Part shown: piece by piece, positions 42,246 to 50,511 of the stretch
Layout of the letters: each line of letters opens with the position of its first letter
How positions within the stretch are numbered: position 1 is the stretch's first letter
Source: Mucilaginibacter rubeus
Lineage (GTDB): Bacteria; Bacteroidota; Bacteroidia; Sphingobacteriales; Sphingobacteriaceae
Direction of reading: 5' to 3'
Length of the DNA stretch: 64,000 nucleotides
NCBI RefSeq assembly: GCF_014643835.1
Contig: NZ_BMKD01000003.1
Location: 62,001 to 126,000 of the forward strand
Made by a program: the position numbers and the translations under genes
The notes under the pieces: model-generated
The model's database searches: none
What the model was told of the DNA's origin: nothing
The model's input: the letters and a program-made list of their open reading frames with translations, nothing else

Positions 42246-45200
42246 CTATTCTTCGGTAGTGGTTTCCGTTTCCATGCTTTTTATATAACCTTTTTTCAGC
42301 AGGAAAGGGATCACATGATTGCCGGCCAGGTGTACCGCGTCTGACGATCCGCGGGTTGATTCTACCCGGATACAAACCACCATATAGCCGCTGCCTTTTT
42401 CTTTTGGTGCAAAGAAAACATACCAGCCGTCATTAACACTCTGGTTCCTTACAATACGTTCCGGCGTACCGGTTTTACCTGCTACCTTGATGCCTAATAT
42501 AGGCGTTTTAGGCGCGCTTTGCTCAATCATATATTGTTTTAACAAAGCAGCATAACGCGGATCTTCGGCCAGCTTGATGCCGCTTTTTACAGCCACTGTT
42601 GAATCGGCAATTTTTAGCGCGTACCTGTTGGGCAGTAATATACCGTCATTAGCCACACCTGATACCAGCCTTGCTACCGCTGCGGGGGTAGCAATCAGCT
42701 CGCCCTGCCCCCAGGCCATACCCGAAATACCTTTAGCCCTTGTTTTATGGATATTGTTAGGATCGTACCGTGGTTTGGTATTAAATTCGGTTTTACGCCA
42801 TAAGGCGCGCCATTTATCTTCCTGGGTGGCATTTAATATCGGTTTATTATAATAGTAACCGCCTACGCCATGCAAAAACATCCCTGTTTTAAGGTACAAT
42901 GTTGCCATGTACTCTTCCAGGTGTTCCTGGTTGGCCAGCTTAATAAAATATACGTTGTTTGATTTGGCAATGGCCCGCTCCATGGTGATCATCCCGGTTT
43001 CGTCCGGTTCAATGCCCTTGGTACGGATCCGCTCCTGGGTGCTTACATGATATTGTATTGCAGATGCAGCGATGCCTAATTTATTAAATGCCGACATCGC
43101 CGTTAAAACTTTAGCCGTTGAACCAGGCTGACTGGCATAGGTAAAACCCAGATCGGTAGTGGTTAACCAGGTAGCCAGTTTATTCTGATCGGCCAGTGGC
43201 ATAGTCAGCTGGTCCCAGTTGTGCACAGGAGGCAGCGGGTATTGTGCCGATGTAAGCACATCGCCGGTATTGGATTCCACGATAACTACCGAAACCCTGT
43301 TATCATACAGCGAAGTATCGGAAGCGATAGATTGCTGAATACTGGTTTGCAGATCGGCATCCATGGTAAGCTTTACATCGCGGTTTTTGTTTTTGAAAGC
43401 CTCGACTTCAGGGCCGTTGATATCACTTACCAGCAGGTTGGCCAAAGCGCTGTAGTCTTTTTTAGCTACGGTCATTTCCTTCATTCCGCGGGGCAAAAAC
43501 CTGTCTTCCTGGTAACGTGATGCCTTCACATTATAATTGGTGATGGGCATATGAAACCCCCGAAGCTCGGCGGCATGTTCATACTCGGCAAAATAACCGT
43601 TGGTGCTGCCATTAAATACCCCGGTGTTTTGATCGCCCGTCCAAAAAAACATTTGTTCTTCAAAAGGATAAAACCTGTCCAGGCGCTTGTGCATAGCCGA
43701 ATCCAGGTCATAATGCAGCATACCCGAAGCGCTTAATTTGTTTTTTTGTTTTTCGATAAGCTCGGGTTTGCTGGTAGCCAGGATAAGGCCGTTACGGTCA
43801 TAGATAGTACCTGCTTGCAACCTGTTCATCAATATAGCGATACGCGGGTTATAGCTAAACATCCGCAGGCCGCTTTTATCGGCAACCAAAGCAGGTTTTA
43901 CAACCCATTGCTTATTATCTGTTGTGTAGCGCGATACATTCACCACCAATAATACCACTCCGGCAAGCGCGGCTGCCAATGCAGGTACCAGGTTTTTATC
44001 CTGCTGTTTGGTGATATAATCCATTTGCACAGCGGTTCCCCTTACTGATGAAACCGACAGCAGGAAGCCCGCGGCCAGCAGATTTATTACCAATGATGAG
44101 CCGCCATAACTTTCAAAAGGAAGGGAAACGCCGGATAACGGCAATGCCCCGATGGAGCCGCCCGCAATCAGCAAAAACTGCACAAAAGTACATACGCCTA
44201 TGCCCGCGCTGAGGTAAAACAGCAGGGGCATCCCCGTTTGCCTGCCTATGATGATGGAGCGGTGCAGGTACAACAAAAACAAGATGAACACCGCGGCCAT
44301 GCCAGCCCAGCCAAACTCTTCGCCGATGGATGGCAATATCATATCGGTATGTGCTTCGGGGATAGTTTTGGCAAAGCCCTGCCCAACACCTTGCCCGCTT
44401 ACCCCTCCACTGGCCATGGCCCAAAGTCCGTTAGCTACCTGGTCGCCGCCGTAAACTTCATTATTCCAGGCGTCCTGCCAAATGGCCTTACGCTCAACCA
44501 AACGCTCCACCGGTCCGGGGATAATTTTATCGAGACCGGGGATTTTATCGATGGTTAAAAAAGCAGTGATCACCACGAGCGCCATAATGGCCGATTCACT
44601 CAACCTCCTCCGCCTGAAAAATACTACGCTCCCAAGCGAAAAAAATGTGATGCCGGCGCTAAGCCATATATTATCAAAAAACCAGGTAGTGAGCACAAAT
44701 AGCACCACAAAGCCCGCCATATACAGGAAATCGCCCCGTGAAAAAGAGAACAGGATGATGAACGTAAAACAAATCACCATGGCCGGCCCCAGATCGCCCA
44801 AAACCAAAAACAGCAGCAGGGTGATGATGGTAGCGATAAGCGCGAATGAAAAGAACGACCAGCGCTTGCTCCAACTGGCGTATTGACTGATGAATTTTTC
44901 GTTGGTGGCAAAAAACCCCGCAAGGAAAATAACAATGAGGTATTTTACAATTTCGCTTGGCTGAAAACCCAGCAGGTTAACTTTTACACCGCTACCCTCG
45001 GGGCCGGTACCAAACAAGATGGTTGAAAACAGGATGCCCATAGCAACAATAGCCCATGGCCAGCCGTTGGCGGCGCTCCTGCTCCATTTAAAAACAAGCA
45101 GCCGGTAAAAGCCCGAGTCGGGGTTAAGACGGCGAAGGTTAAATAGCTGAATGATGCAGATCCCCCCTATACCGATGCCCAAATAAACAAGTGTATCTTT

Positions 45201-46322
45201 AGCCAGGAACCTATCGCGCAGCGGGTCCTGCAAGCTTAAAAGCGTAAGGAATGAGATACCGGTAAGCATCATGATCAGGGGTAAAATGATCTGATCGGCA
45301 TCGGGGTACCGGGCGCTTAGTAACAGGTGTACGATGATAAAACCGGCAAAAAAACTGCCAGCTATGATCCAGTACCACATATTAAACTCTTCCTGGTAGC
45401 GCACGATAAAAGCACCCTCTTTTTTCAGGATGTTAAAATCGCGGGTAGAGAGCAGCTTGATACTATGAGGTGCCTGGCTAAATTTAAAGGTTACGTCTTT
45501 GTCCAGTTCGTCAACGCCCTGCGAGCGGCCAAACTCAAAACCCGGCTGCATGGGCAATACCGAAAATGCTTTGCCGGTTGGCAATTTGGCAAATACAAAC
45601 CGCCCTTGCTCATCGGTACGGGCAAAAGCTGTTAGTGACTGCAGTACCTTCTTTTTCTGATCGTTAAGTACATACAGTTTTTTGTATGATGAGGCATTTT
45701 CCGAATAAGAGGTTTTAGCCCCGGTCTCCTCATCGCTGAAAATACTATCACGGGGTAATATCATGGTGAGCTTTACCAGTACACCGGGCACAGGTTCGCC
45801 TTTGTGGGCTATTGTACCTTTAATGCTGTATTCGCCAAGGTTGAGATCGGTTTGGGCGCCCAAAGCAGGAGGATTTTTCAATTCCTGTTCAAAGCGGATA
45901 GAATCATCGCCGGTATAGCCTAAAAGTGTGCGGGAGGTAAGTACGCGTTTCTTGAAAGTTTCACCGCCTTTTTCAAAGGCCTCGTCGGCATTTACGTAGT
46001 ATTTACGTTTGTTAAGTTCGCCGGTATTATCTACCAGGTCGCCGGTTGTTTTACGCGATGCTATTACCGATTCAATGTAATCAACATCCTTCGGATCGTC
46101 AAAATAATACCCTTTTTTAAGCAGCGCCTTTACGTTTTGAGCGGTATTGGGCGAGTTAAGGTTTACGATGGTTCCGTCCTTCAGACGCTTATCAACATCA
46201 GTGAATTTAAGTTGCAATACGCTGAAAAGCTTCACAAATAAAACGGCCAGCAATATGCCTGTAAGCAACAGGAACAGCCGTTCCATTCTCCTGCCGGGTA
46301 CTTTGGGGTTTTCCTGGGCCAT
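42246..46322 (-). CDS. SEDS glycosyltransferase (RodA/FtsW) fused to class B penicillin-binding protein
   Basis: A 1358-residue bifunctional peptidoglycan synthase candidate. In order: a transmembrane helix (15-37); an extracytoplasmic region (40-310) containing a carboxypeptidase-regulatory-like beta domain (YSIKGTIAHKGEPVPGVLVKL..TDEQGRFVFAKLPTG, about 165-255); a SEDS domain (about 315-765) with GFQPSEIVKY, IPEAHTDMILPSIGEEFG (predicted catalytic Asp660) and PFESYGGSS; and a transpeptidase domain (about 835-1345). The latter has AGTIYDRNGLILA, SxxK at Ser1068-Lys1071 (PGSTAK), SNN at 1121-1123 and KTG at 1283-1285. All catalytic motifs are intact. RodA/PBP2 or FtsW/PBP3 normally work as separate paired proteins; here both activities are on one chain. 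It starts three bases after the PP2C stop codon. Confidence 0.93.
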   Translation of the reverse strand: MAQENPKVPGRRMERLFLLLTGILLAVLFVKLFSVLQLKFTDVDKRLKDGTIVNLNSPNTAQNVKALLKKGYYFDDPKDVDYIESVIASRKTTGDLVDNTGELNKRKYYVNADEAFEKGGETFKKRVLTSRTLLGYTGDDSIRFEQELKNPPALGAQTDLNLGEYSIKGTIAHKGEPVPGVLVKLTMILPRDSIFSDEETGAKTSYSENASSYKKLYVLNDQKKKVLQSLTAFARTDEQGRFVFAKLPTGKAFSVLPMQPGFEFGRSQGVDELDKDVTFKFSQAPHSIKLLSTRDFNILKKEGAFIVRYQEEFNMWYWIIAGSFFAGFIIVHLLLSARYPDADQIILPLIMMLTGISFLTLLSLQDPLRDRFLAKDTLVYLGIGIGGICIIQLFNLRRLNPDSGFYRLLVFKWSRSAANGWPWAIVAMGILFSTILFGTGPEGSGVKVNLLGFQPSEIVKYLIVIFLAGFFATNEKFISQYASWSKRWSFFSFALIATIITLLLFLVLGDLGPAMVICFTFIILFSFSRGDFLYMAGFVVLFVLTTWFFDNIWLSAGITFFSLGSVVFFRRRRLSESAIMALVVITAFLTIDKIPGLDKIIPGPVERLVERKAIWQDAWNNEVYGGDQVANGLWAMASGGVSGQGVGQGFAKTIPEAHTDMILPSIGEEFGWAGMAAVFILFLLYLHRSIIIGRQTGMPLLFYLSAGIGVCTFVQFLLIAGGSIGALPLSGVSLPFESYGGSSLVINLLAAGFLLSVSSVRGTAVQMDYITKQQDKNLVPALAAALAGVVLLVVNVSRYTTDNKQWVVKPALVADKSGLRMFSYNPRIAILMNRLQAGTIYDRNGLILATSKPELIEKQKNKLSASGMLHYDLDSAMHKRLDRFYPFEEQMFFWTGDQNTGVFNGSTNGYFAEYEHAAELRGFHMPITNYNVKASRYQEDRFLPRGMKEMTVAKKDYSALANLLVSDINGPEVEAFKNKNRDVKLTMDADLQTSIQQSIASDTSLYDNRVSVVIVESNTGDVLTSAQYPLPPVHNWDQLTMPLADQNKLATWLTTTDLGFTYASQPGSTAKVLTAMSAFNKLGIAASAIQYHVSTQERIRTKGIEPDETGMITMERAIAKSNNVYFIKLANQEHLEEYMATLYLKTGMFLHGVGGYYYNKPILNATQEDKWRALWRKTEFNTKPRYDPNNIHKTRAKGISGMAWGQGELIATPAAVARLVSGVANDGILLPNRYALKIADSTVAVKSGIKLAEDPRYAALLKQYMIEQSAPKTPILGIKVAGKTGTPERIVRNQSVNDGWYVFFAPKEKGSGYMVVCIRVESTRGSSDAVHLAGNHVIPFLLKKGYIKSMETETTTEE

Positions 46323-46325
46323 TTA

Positions 46326-47759
46326 TCAGTGAGTAGCTTTAGTTGGGACAGAATCAGTTTTGAACATGCTGCCAAACAACCTGCCCGAGATGTATTTTTT
46401 ATTAGGGAACATGTACAATGCCTGCACCGGCGTTAAGCAGTTATTGAACTGCACATTTTTTAGCACAAGGGCATCGTTATGTGTTACGATAGCTGTACCA
46501 AAGCCATCAAAAGCAACGCTATCCAGCACTACATATTTGCAGTTGGCAGCCAGCGCGATAGCCGGGCCAGAATAGGTGGAATCTTTTTTAAATACGACGG
46601 CGCCCTTTGTTTTAATATACAGGCTATCCTTATTGATATGCAGCGTATCGCTCAGCACAATAGGCTGCTGAAAATCAGCCGCTGAAAGTAACAACGTATG
46701 GCCTTTTAATTTATTGATAGTATCCTGGAGCTTGAGCTCCACCGCGTTTTTAATATGCTGAGCTACCAACGTATCTGTTTTTTTAGGAACAGCAGCCTGA
46801 TCTGCATTCTTTTTAAACTGCCAGATAAATCCACCCAAAAAAATAAAGCAAAGCAGGGTAAGTACAGCCACTGTGCCGCCATTGCCTTTGGTTTTTACCA
46901 CAGGATCAGGCTCTTCTTGCCTTTTTACCGGGGCGGGTGCAATTGCTTCCGGCTGTTCGGCAACTTTTACAGCAGCAACCGCTGGTTTCGTGGCGCTGTG
47001 TTGCTTGCGCTCCTTATCGTTATGTACCAGTACAACGGTCACATTATCTTTTCCACCACGGTTATTGGCTGCATCAATCAGTTTTTTTCCCTTTTCGGGC
47101 AGGTTATCGCTGCTGGTAAGGATATTGGTGATCTTGCTTTTATCAACAAGGTCGGTTAAGCCGTCGCTGCAAATGAGCAGGATATCGCCCGGCAAAAAGG
47201 GCGAGTTACCTGTCTCTACAAAATCGGGGTCCTGGCCTATTTGCCCGGCAAAACCAAGCGCTTTGTTGATCTCGTTGCGTTTGGGGTGGTCCATGGCCGC
47301 TTCCTCGGTCAGCCGGCCCGAATCTTCCAGGAAGCCCACAAAAGAGTGATCTTTCGAGATCTTGATCAGCGAATAATCTCGCAGCAGGTACAGACGGGTG
47401 TCCCCAACGTGGGCATAATAAAATTTATTGTTGATCATATCAACCACGGCCAGTGTAAGCACACAGGCCATGTTTTCAAGATCTTTGTTCTGTACTTTTT
47501 CGTCGTAGATCCGTTGATTGGCAATGGTAAACGTATTTACCAATAGCGGCACAATATCGCCGGCTATATATTGCAATTGCTCCAGGATGGTGGCGCGGGC
47601 AATTTCGGCAGCTATTTCGCCGCCGGCATAACCGCCAACCCCATCAACCACACAGGCAATGATAAAATTACCATCACCAGATTTTTCGGCAATAAAAACG
47701 TCCTCGTTATTTTGCCTTTGCCTACCGGTATCTGTTATCCCGAAAAAATTATTTGCCAT
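46326..47759 (-). CDS. Transmembrane PP2C Ser/Thr phosphatase with beta-helix-like extracytoplasmic domain
   Basis: A 477-residue membrane phosphatase that should reverse the neighbouring kinase. The PP2C catalytic domain (1-250) has RQNNED, VVDGVGGYAGGE (Asp39), YAHVGDTRLYLL, DHSFVGF, LLICSDGLTDLV (Asp199) and GGKDNVTVV (Asp238), the full metal-site set. A Pro/Ala/Lys-rich linker leads to one transmembrane helix (296-314). About 160 extracytoplasmic residues follow (ILSDTLHINKDSLYIKTKGAVVF..VVLDSVAFDGFGTAIVTHNDALVLKNVQFNNC), with the short repeated strands of a right-handed beta-helix. Mycobacterial PstP has a phosphatase-TM layout, but its outer part is not like this. It follows a 28-residue microprotein gene by four bases and precedes the SEDS-PBP gene by three. 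Confidence 0.92.
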   Translation of the reverse strand: MANNFFGITDTGRQRQNNEDVFIAEKSGDGNFIIACVVDGVGGYAGGEIAAEIARATILEQLQYIAGDIVPLLVNTFTIANQRIYDEKVQNKDLENMACVLTLAVVDMINNKFYYAHVGDTRLYLLRDYSLIKISKDHSFVGFLEDSGRLTEEAAMDHPKRNEINKALGFAGQIGQDPDFVETGNSPFLPGDILLICSDGLTDLVDKSKITNILTSSDNLPEKGKKLIDAANNRGGKDNVTVVLVHNDKERKQHSATKPAVAAVKVAEQPEAIAPAPVKRQEEPDPVVKTKGNGGTVAVLTLLCFIFLGGFIWQFKKNADQAAVPKKTDTLVAQHIKNAVELKLQDTINKLKGHTLLLSAADFQQPIVLSDTLHINKDSLYIKTKGAVVFKKDSTYSGPAIALAANCKYVVLDSVAFDGFGTAIVTHNDALVLKNVQFNNCLTPVQALYMFPNKKYISGRLFGSMFKTDSVPTKATH

Positions 47760-47763
47760 GGTT

Positions 47764-47850
47764 TTAACTGGATTTTTTTATGTCGATAAAATGAGCTACC
47801 AATAACAGCACACATATTGCCAGCAGCCCTATTGATAATACCTGTGACAT
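47764..47850 (-). CDS. 28-residue single-pass membrane microprotein
   Basis: Between the FHA-like gene and the PP2C gene, minus-strand bases 47850-47764 encode MSQVLSIGLLAICVL then LLVAHFIDIKKSS and stop. This is one hydrophobic helix (about residues 4-22) with a short KK-containing tail. Its ATG follows the upstream stop with no gap (TAA-ATG), and its stop is four bases before the PP2C ATG, so it fills the space exactly and looks translationally coupled on both sides. No known family was recognised. It may be a small subunit or regulator of the membrane kinase, phosphatase or synthase. Its length means a chance frame cannot be excluded. Confidence 0.6.
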   Translation of the reverse strand: MSQVLSIGLLAICVLLLVAHFIDIKKSS

Positions 47851-48816
47851 TTATGGTTCGGGTTTAAATATGTTAATACCTACTATGCCATTGAGCAGAA
47901 TCCTGGAGTTGAACGGCAGCTCAACCCATTGCGGCGAGTTCACGTCGCTCCCGGCTACTTCCAGTTCGTTGATCAGGGTGCGCTCGCCAAAAGACGCCAT
48001 GTAAAACTTACCATCGGCTTTATTTAACCTGATGCGCAGGTGGGGGGTGTTCACCCATTCAGACGGCACCTTAAACACGGCCTGCTCGTCCCTTTCCTCA
48101 TCACTGCCCGATACAACAATATCATCATCCTTGATCAGGTACTCCACCTTGCGGCCAACAAACTGCTTATCGGGCATAATGGTTTCCAGCCGGGCCAGTA
48201 CTTTGGTTCCGGGCTTAACTACGTCCTTTTCATTGTGCTGCAGGTCGTTAGCATAAGGCAATTCGTAATAACCTTCGCTGTAATAAGTAAAGCCTTTTAA
48301 AACCTCGTTACTGATATCCAGGGTTTGGGCAACACCCGTTTGGCGCGGAATGAATGTAACCCGCAGGTTCTCATCTTTTTTAGCGCTTGTGCCGGGCAGC
48401 AGTTTGCCTATAAAACCCTTATCGCCGCGTTTATAATCCGGGTGCGATACCAGCCTGAATACCCATTTTGAGCTTGAAGGTTCCACCTTTTTGCCTACTT
48501 CCTGGTGTTCGCGCAGCAGTTCATAGAATTTTTTAACAGATTCATTAACGATAATGCCGAACAGGCCAGAGCGGTTATTTACAAAATCCTGGTAATCTTC
48601 TTCGTTAAAGCTGATGATAAATTCGTGGTAAAAAACTATCCTGTCGGCAAAAGAAAGCTGCTTGATCGATTCCTTGAATTTTTCGATGATGTACAAATAC
48701 ACGTCATCGGGCGTTAGCGCTTTTATTTTTACAGCCTCCTCGTTTACTGGTTTTCCGTTTGGTAAAAACCAGTCCTGAAGGCCTATCCGTTTCCAAAATG
48801 TTGATTTAGGTTCCAT
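47851..48816 (-). CDS. FHA-like protein with FhaA-like N-terminal region
   Basis: A 321-residue cytoplasmic protein with no confident family match by eye. The C-terminal part (about 225-318) reads like a degenerate forkhead-associated domain: VEYLIKDDDIVVSGSDEE, then HLRIRLNKADGKFYMASFGERTLIN and SRILLNGIVGINIF follow the FHA strand order, but the phosphothreonine-binding Ser and Asn are replaced. The N-terminal half (about 35-140: DRIVFYHEFIISFNEEDYQDFV, FYELLREHQEVGKKVEPSSSKWVFRLVS) has the helix-strand-helix-strand pattern of the DUF3662/FhaA N-terminal domain. Both statements are inference from pattern. It lies 18 bases after the kinase stop and directly abuts the microprotein start. Confidence 0.75.
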   Translation of the reverse strand: MEPKSTFWKRIGLQDWFLPNGKPVNEEAVKIKALTPDDVYLYIIEKFKESIKQLSFADRIVFYHEFIISFNEEDYQDFVNNRSGLFGIIVNESVKKFYELLREHQEVGKKVEPSSSKWVFRLVSHPDYKRGDKGFIGKLLPGTSAKKDENLRVTFIPRQTGVAQTLDISNEVLKGFTYYSEGYYELPYANDLQHNEKDVVKPGTKVLARLETIMPDKQFVGRKVEYLIKDDDIVVSGSDEERDEQAVFKVPSEWVNTPHLRIRLNKADGKFYMASFGERTLINELEVAGSDVNSPQWVELPFNSRILLNGIVGINIFKPEP

Positions 48817-48834
48817 TCTGTATTTGCTAAATCA

Positions 48835-50262
48835 TTAAAAGTTTAAGTTAGAGGTATCCGCTTTTTTCACACTATCGCGATAAAACTGGGTATCTTCCTT
48901 TTGTTGTTTTGCCCGTTGTATGTTACGCAATATCGAATCGGCGGTTGAATCAACTTCCGGTGGAATATTGCTCTCATCTTTGTAATCACTGGCCTTAGGC
49001 TGCTGTACAGAGTCTTTTTTTTGGGGTGGGATAATTTTACTACTTGCAGCCGAATCGGTTGCCTTTTTTGAAGGTTTAAACAGCCTGCTAACCACCCCAT
49101 TATAAATACGCCCGCCAAACTTATCCATCACCACTGCCGAAAACACGGTAAAACCGCAAAGCAATATTATGAACATAATGAAGATCGGCTTTGACATGCG
49201 CACGGCTTTGCTATCAGCAGGCTCGTTGCTAACTACCTGTGCCGGTTGCTTGTTCTCGTTTTCCTGGTAATATAGCACCAGCCCCTGCAGTCGTTCATTT
49301 TCCTTCAATAAAACTTCGGTGTTCCACGATTCATCGGGGTGCGTTGGACTGATAGCGCCGATACTGCCCTGCATCAAAGCTTCCTGCAATTCAATGCCGT
49401 TGGCATACCGGTTATTGATGTCTTTTTGCAGACATTTAGCTACAATCTGTAATAACCAGGCCGGAACCTGCATCTGCATTTCCTTTTTCTCGTCCGACCA
49501 GCTTTCGGGCAGGTTTTTGCGGCGCAGCTCCATTACATCAGGTATCTCCGACTCCATGTGGGCCAGCATCACGGCGTTGCGTGCTGTTTCGCCATTATCT
49601 TTTAGCGGGAAAGGCACCTGCCCGCCAATCAATTCATACAGGATGATGCCGTAGCTGTACACATCTGTTTGGAAATACATCAGGCCTTCATTTTGCTCGG
49701 GCGCCATAAATTCAATAGCGCCCGCATGACGGATACTGGTACGGCGCTGATCATCAGACATGGCCGAAAGACCAAAATCAAGCAGCACGTAGTTACCGGT
49801 ATGTACGTTGAACTTTACATTGTTGCTTTTGATGTCGCCGTGCTTTACCGAAACTTTGTGACAGTGTGATAACGCATTTGCCAGCTGATCGGCCAGTTTA
49901 ATGATCTCTTTAATGCTGAAGATAGCCTCATGCGGTGGTTTCAGCAGGTCTTCCAGATCGGGGCCATCAATATATTCCATTTCGATAAACGGGAACGAAC
50001 CACTTTCGGTAATGCCCGAATTAAGAATCTTAACCACATTTGGGTTAGGCTCTTCGTTTACCTTTTTTAGTTTTTCGACCTCGTTCTGGAAATTGCGAAA
50101 ATTTTTATCGTCGGTGCTTTCGGTATGAATAGGAGTGGGCAGGAGCTTTACCGCTGTGATAATAGGCCCATAGCGGCGACCTTTATAAACAGAGCCCTGA
50201 CCGCCCGTTCGTAAAGCCCCCATGTTTTCCAAACCTTCGGTAATAGTAAATACTTTGCTCAT
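48835..50262 (-). CDS. Transmembrane Ser/Thr protein kinase, first gene of the operon
   Basis: A 475-residue Hanks-type kinase. The kinase domain (about 10-300) has the glycine loop LRTGGQGSVYKG, AVKLL (Lys39), HGDIKSNNVKF catalytic loop (Asp143, Asn148), LLDFGLS (Asp162) and FMAPEQ. The HRD arginine is replaced by Gly, so it is a non-RD kinase and may not need activation-loop phosphorylation. The activation segment contains RRTSIR. One transmembrane helix (about 358-378) is followed by an extracytoplasmic tail of about 95 residues rich in Ser, Lys, Pro and Asp with no PASTA repeats. It heads the operon with the FHA-like, phosphatase and peptidoglycan synthase genes, which are its likely targets. 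Two possible -7-like sequences upstream are weak. Confidence 0.92.
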   Translation of the reverse strand: MSKVFTITEGLENMGALRTGGQGSVYKGRRYGPIITAVKLLPTPIHTESTDDKNFRNFQNEVEKLKKVNEEPNPNVVKILNSGITESGSFPFIEMEYIDGPDLEDLLKPPHEAIFSIKEIIKLADQLANALSHCHKVSVKHGDIKSNNVKFNVHTGNYVLLDFGLSAMSDDQRRTSIRHAGAIEFMAPEQNEGLMYFQTDVYSYGIILYELIGGQVPFPLKDNGETARNAVMLAHMESEIPDVMELRRKNLPESWSDEKKEMQMQVPAWLLQIVAKCLQKDINNRYANGIELQEALMQGSIGAISPTHPDESWNTEVLLKENERLQGLVLYYQENENKQPAQVVSNEPADSKAVRMSKPIFIMFIILLCGFTVFSAVVMDKFGGRIYNGVVSRLFKPSKKATDSAASSKIIPPQKKDSVQQPKASDYKDESNIPPEVDSTADSILRNIQRAKQQKEDTQFYRDSVKKADTSNLNF

Positions 50263-50408
50263 TGAGTTATACTTGGGGAATGAGTATTCGTGACAAATAT
50301 TAAAAACTTTTTACTCAACATAACGCAGGCATTAGTGTTTGGTATAAAAATATAAAAAAATAACCGCTGATTAGGGTGATTTCGTTGATTACGCTGATTA
50401 TGAATGTT

Positions 50409-50499
50409 GTCTGAACTCGAATTTATTGAATTAAAAGAATGGACAGAATGCTCAGCAAATTCAATAAATTCCCTTAATTCAATAAATTCGAGTTCAGAC
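50409..50499. repeat. Inverted repeat with perfect 26-base arms
   Basis: Arms 50409-50434 (starting GTCTGAACTCGAATTTATTG) and 50474-50499 are exact complements over 26 bases, separated by 39 bases. The interior has more word repeats (GAATGGACAGAATGC). It lies between the hexosaminidase stop (50512) and the kinase promoter region. The GTCTGAAC...AGAATG structure resembles dispersed Bacteroidota repeats; it may also terminate hexosaminidase transcription, though there is no T-run. Confidence 0.85.
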
Positions 50500-50511
50500 G
50501 ACCATAGTTCA

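Noticed and set aside
50401-50511. Possible CRISPR-like direct repeats
   Set aside because: The repeats are inverted, only two copies, with no spacer array or cas genes.
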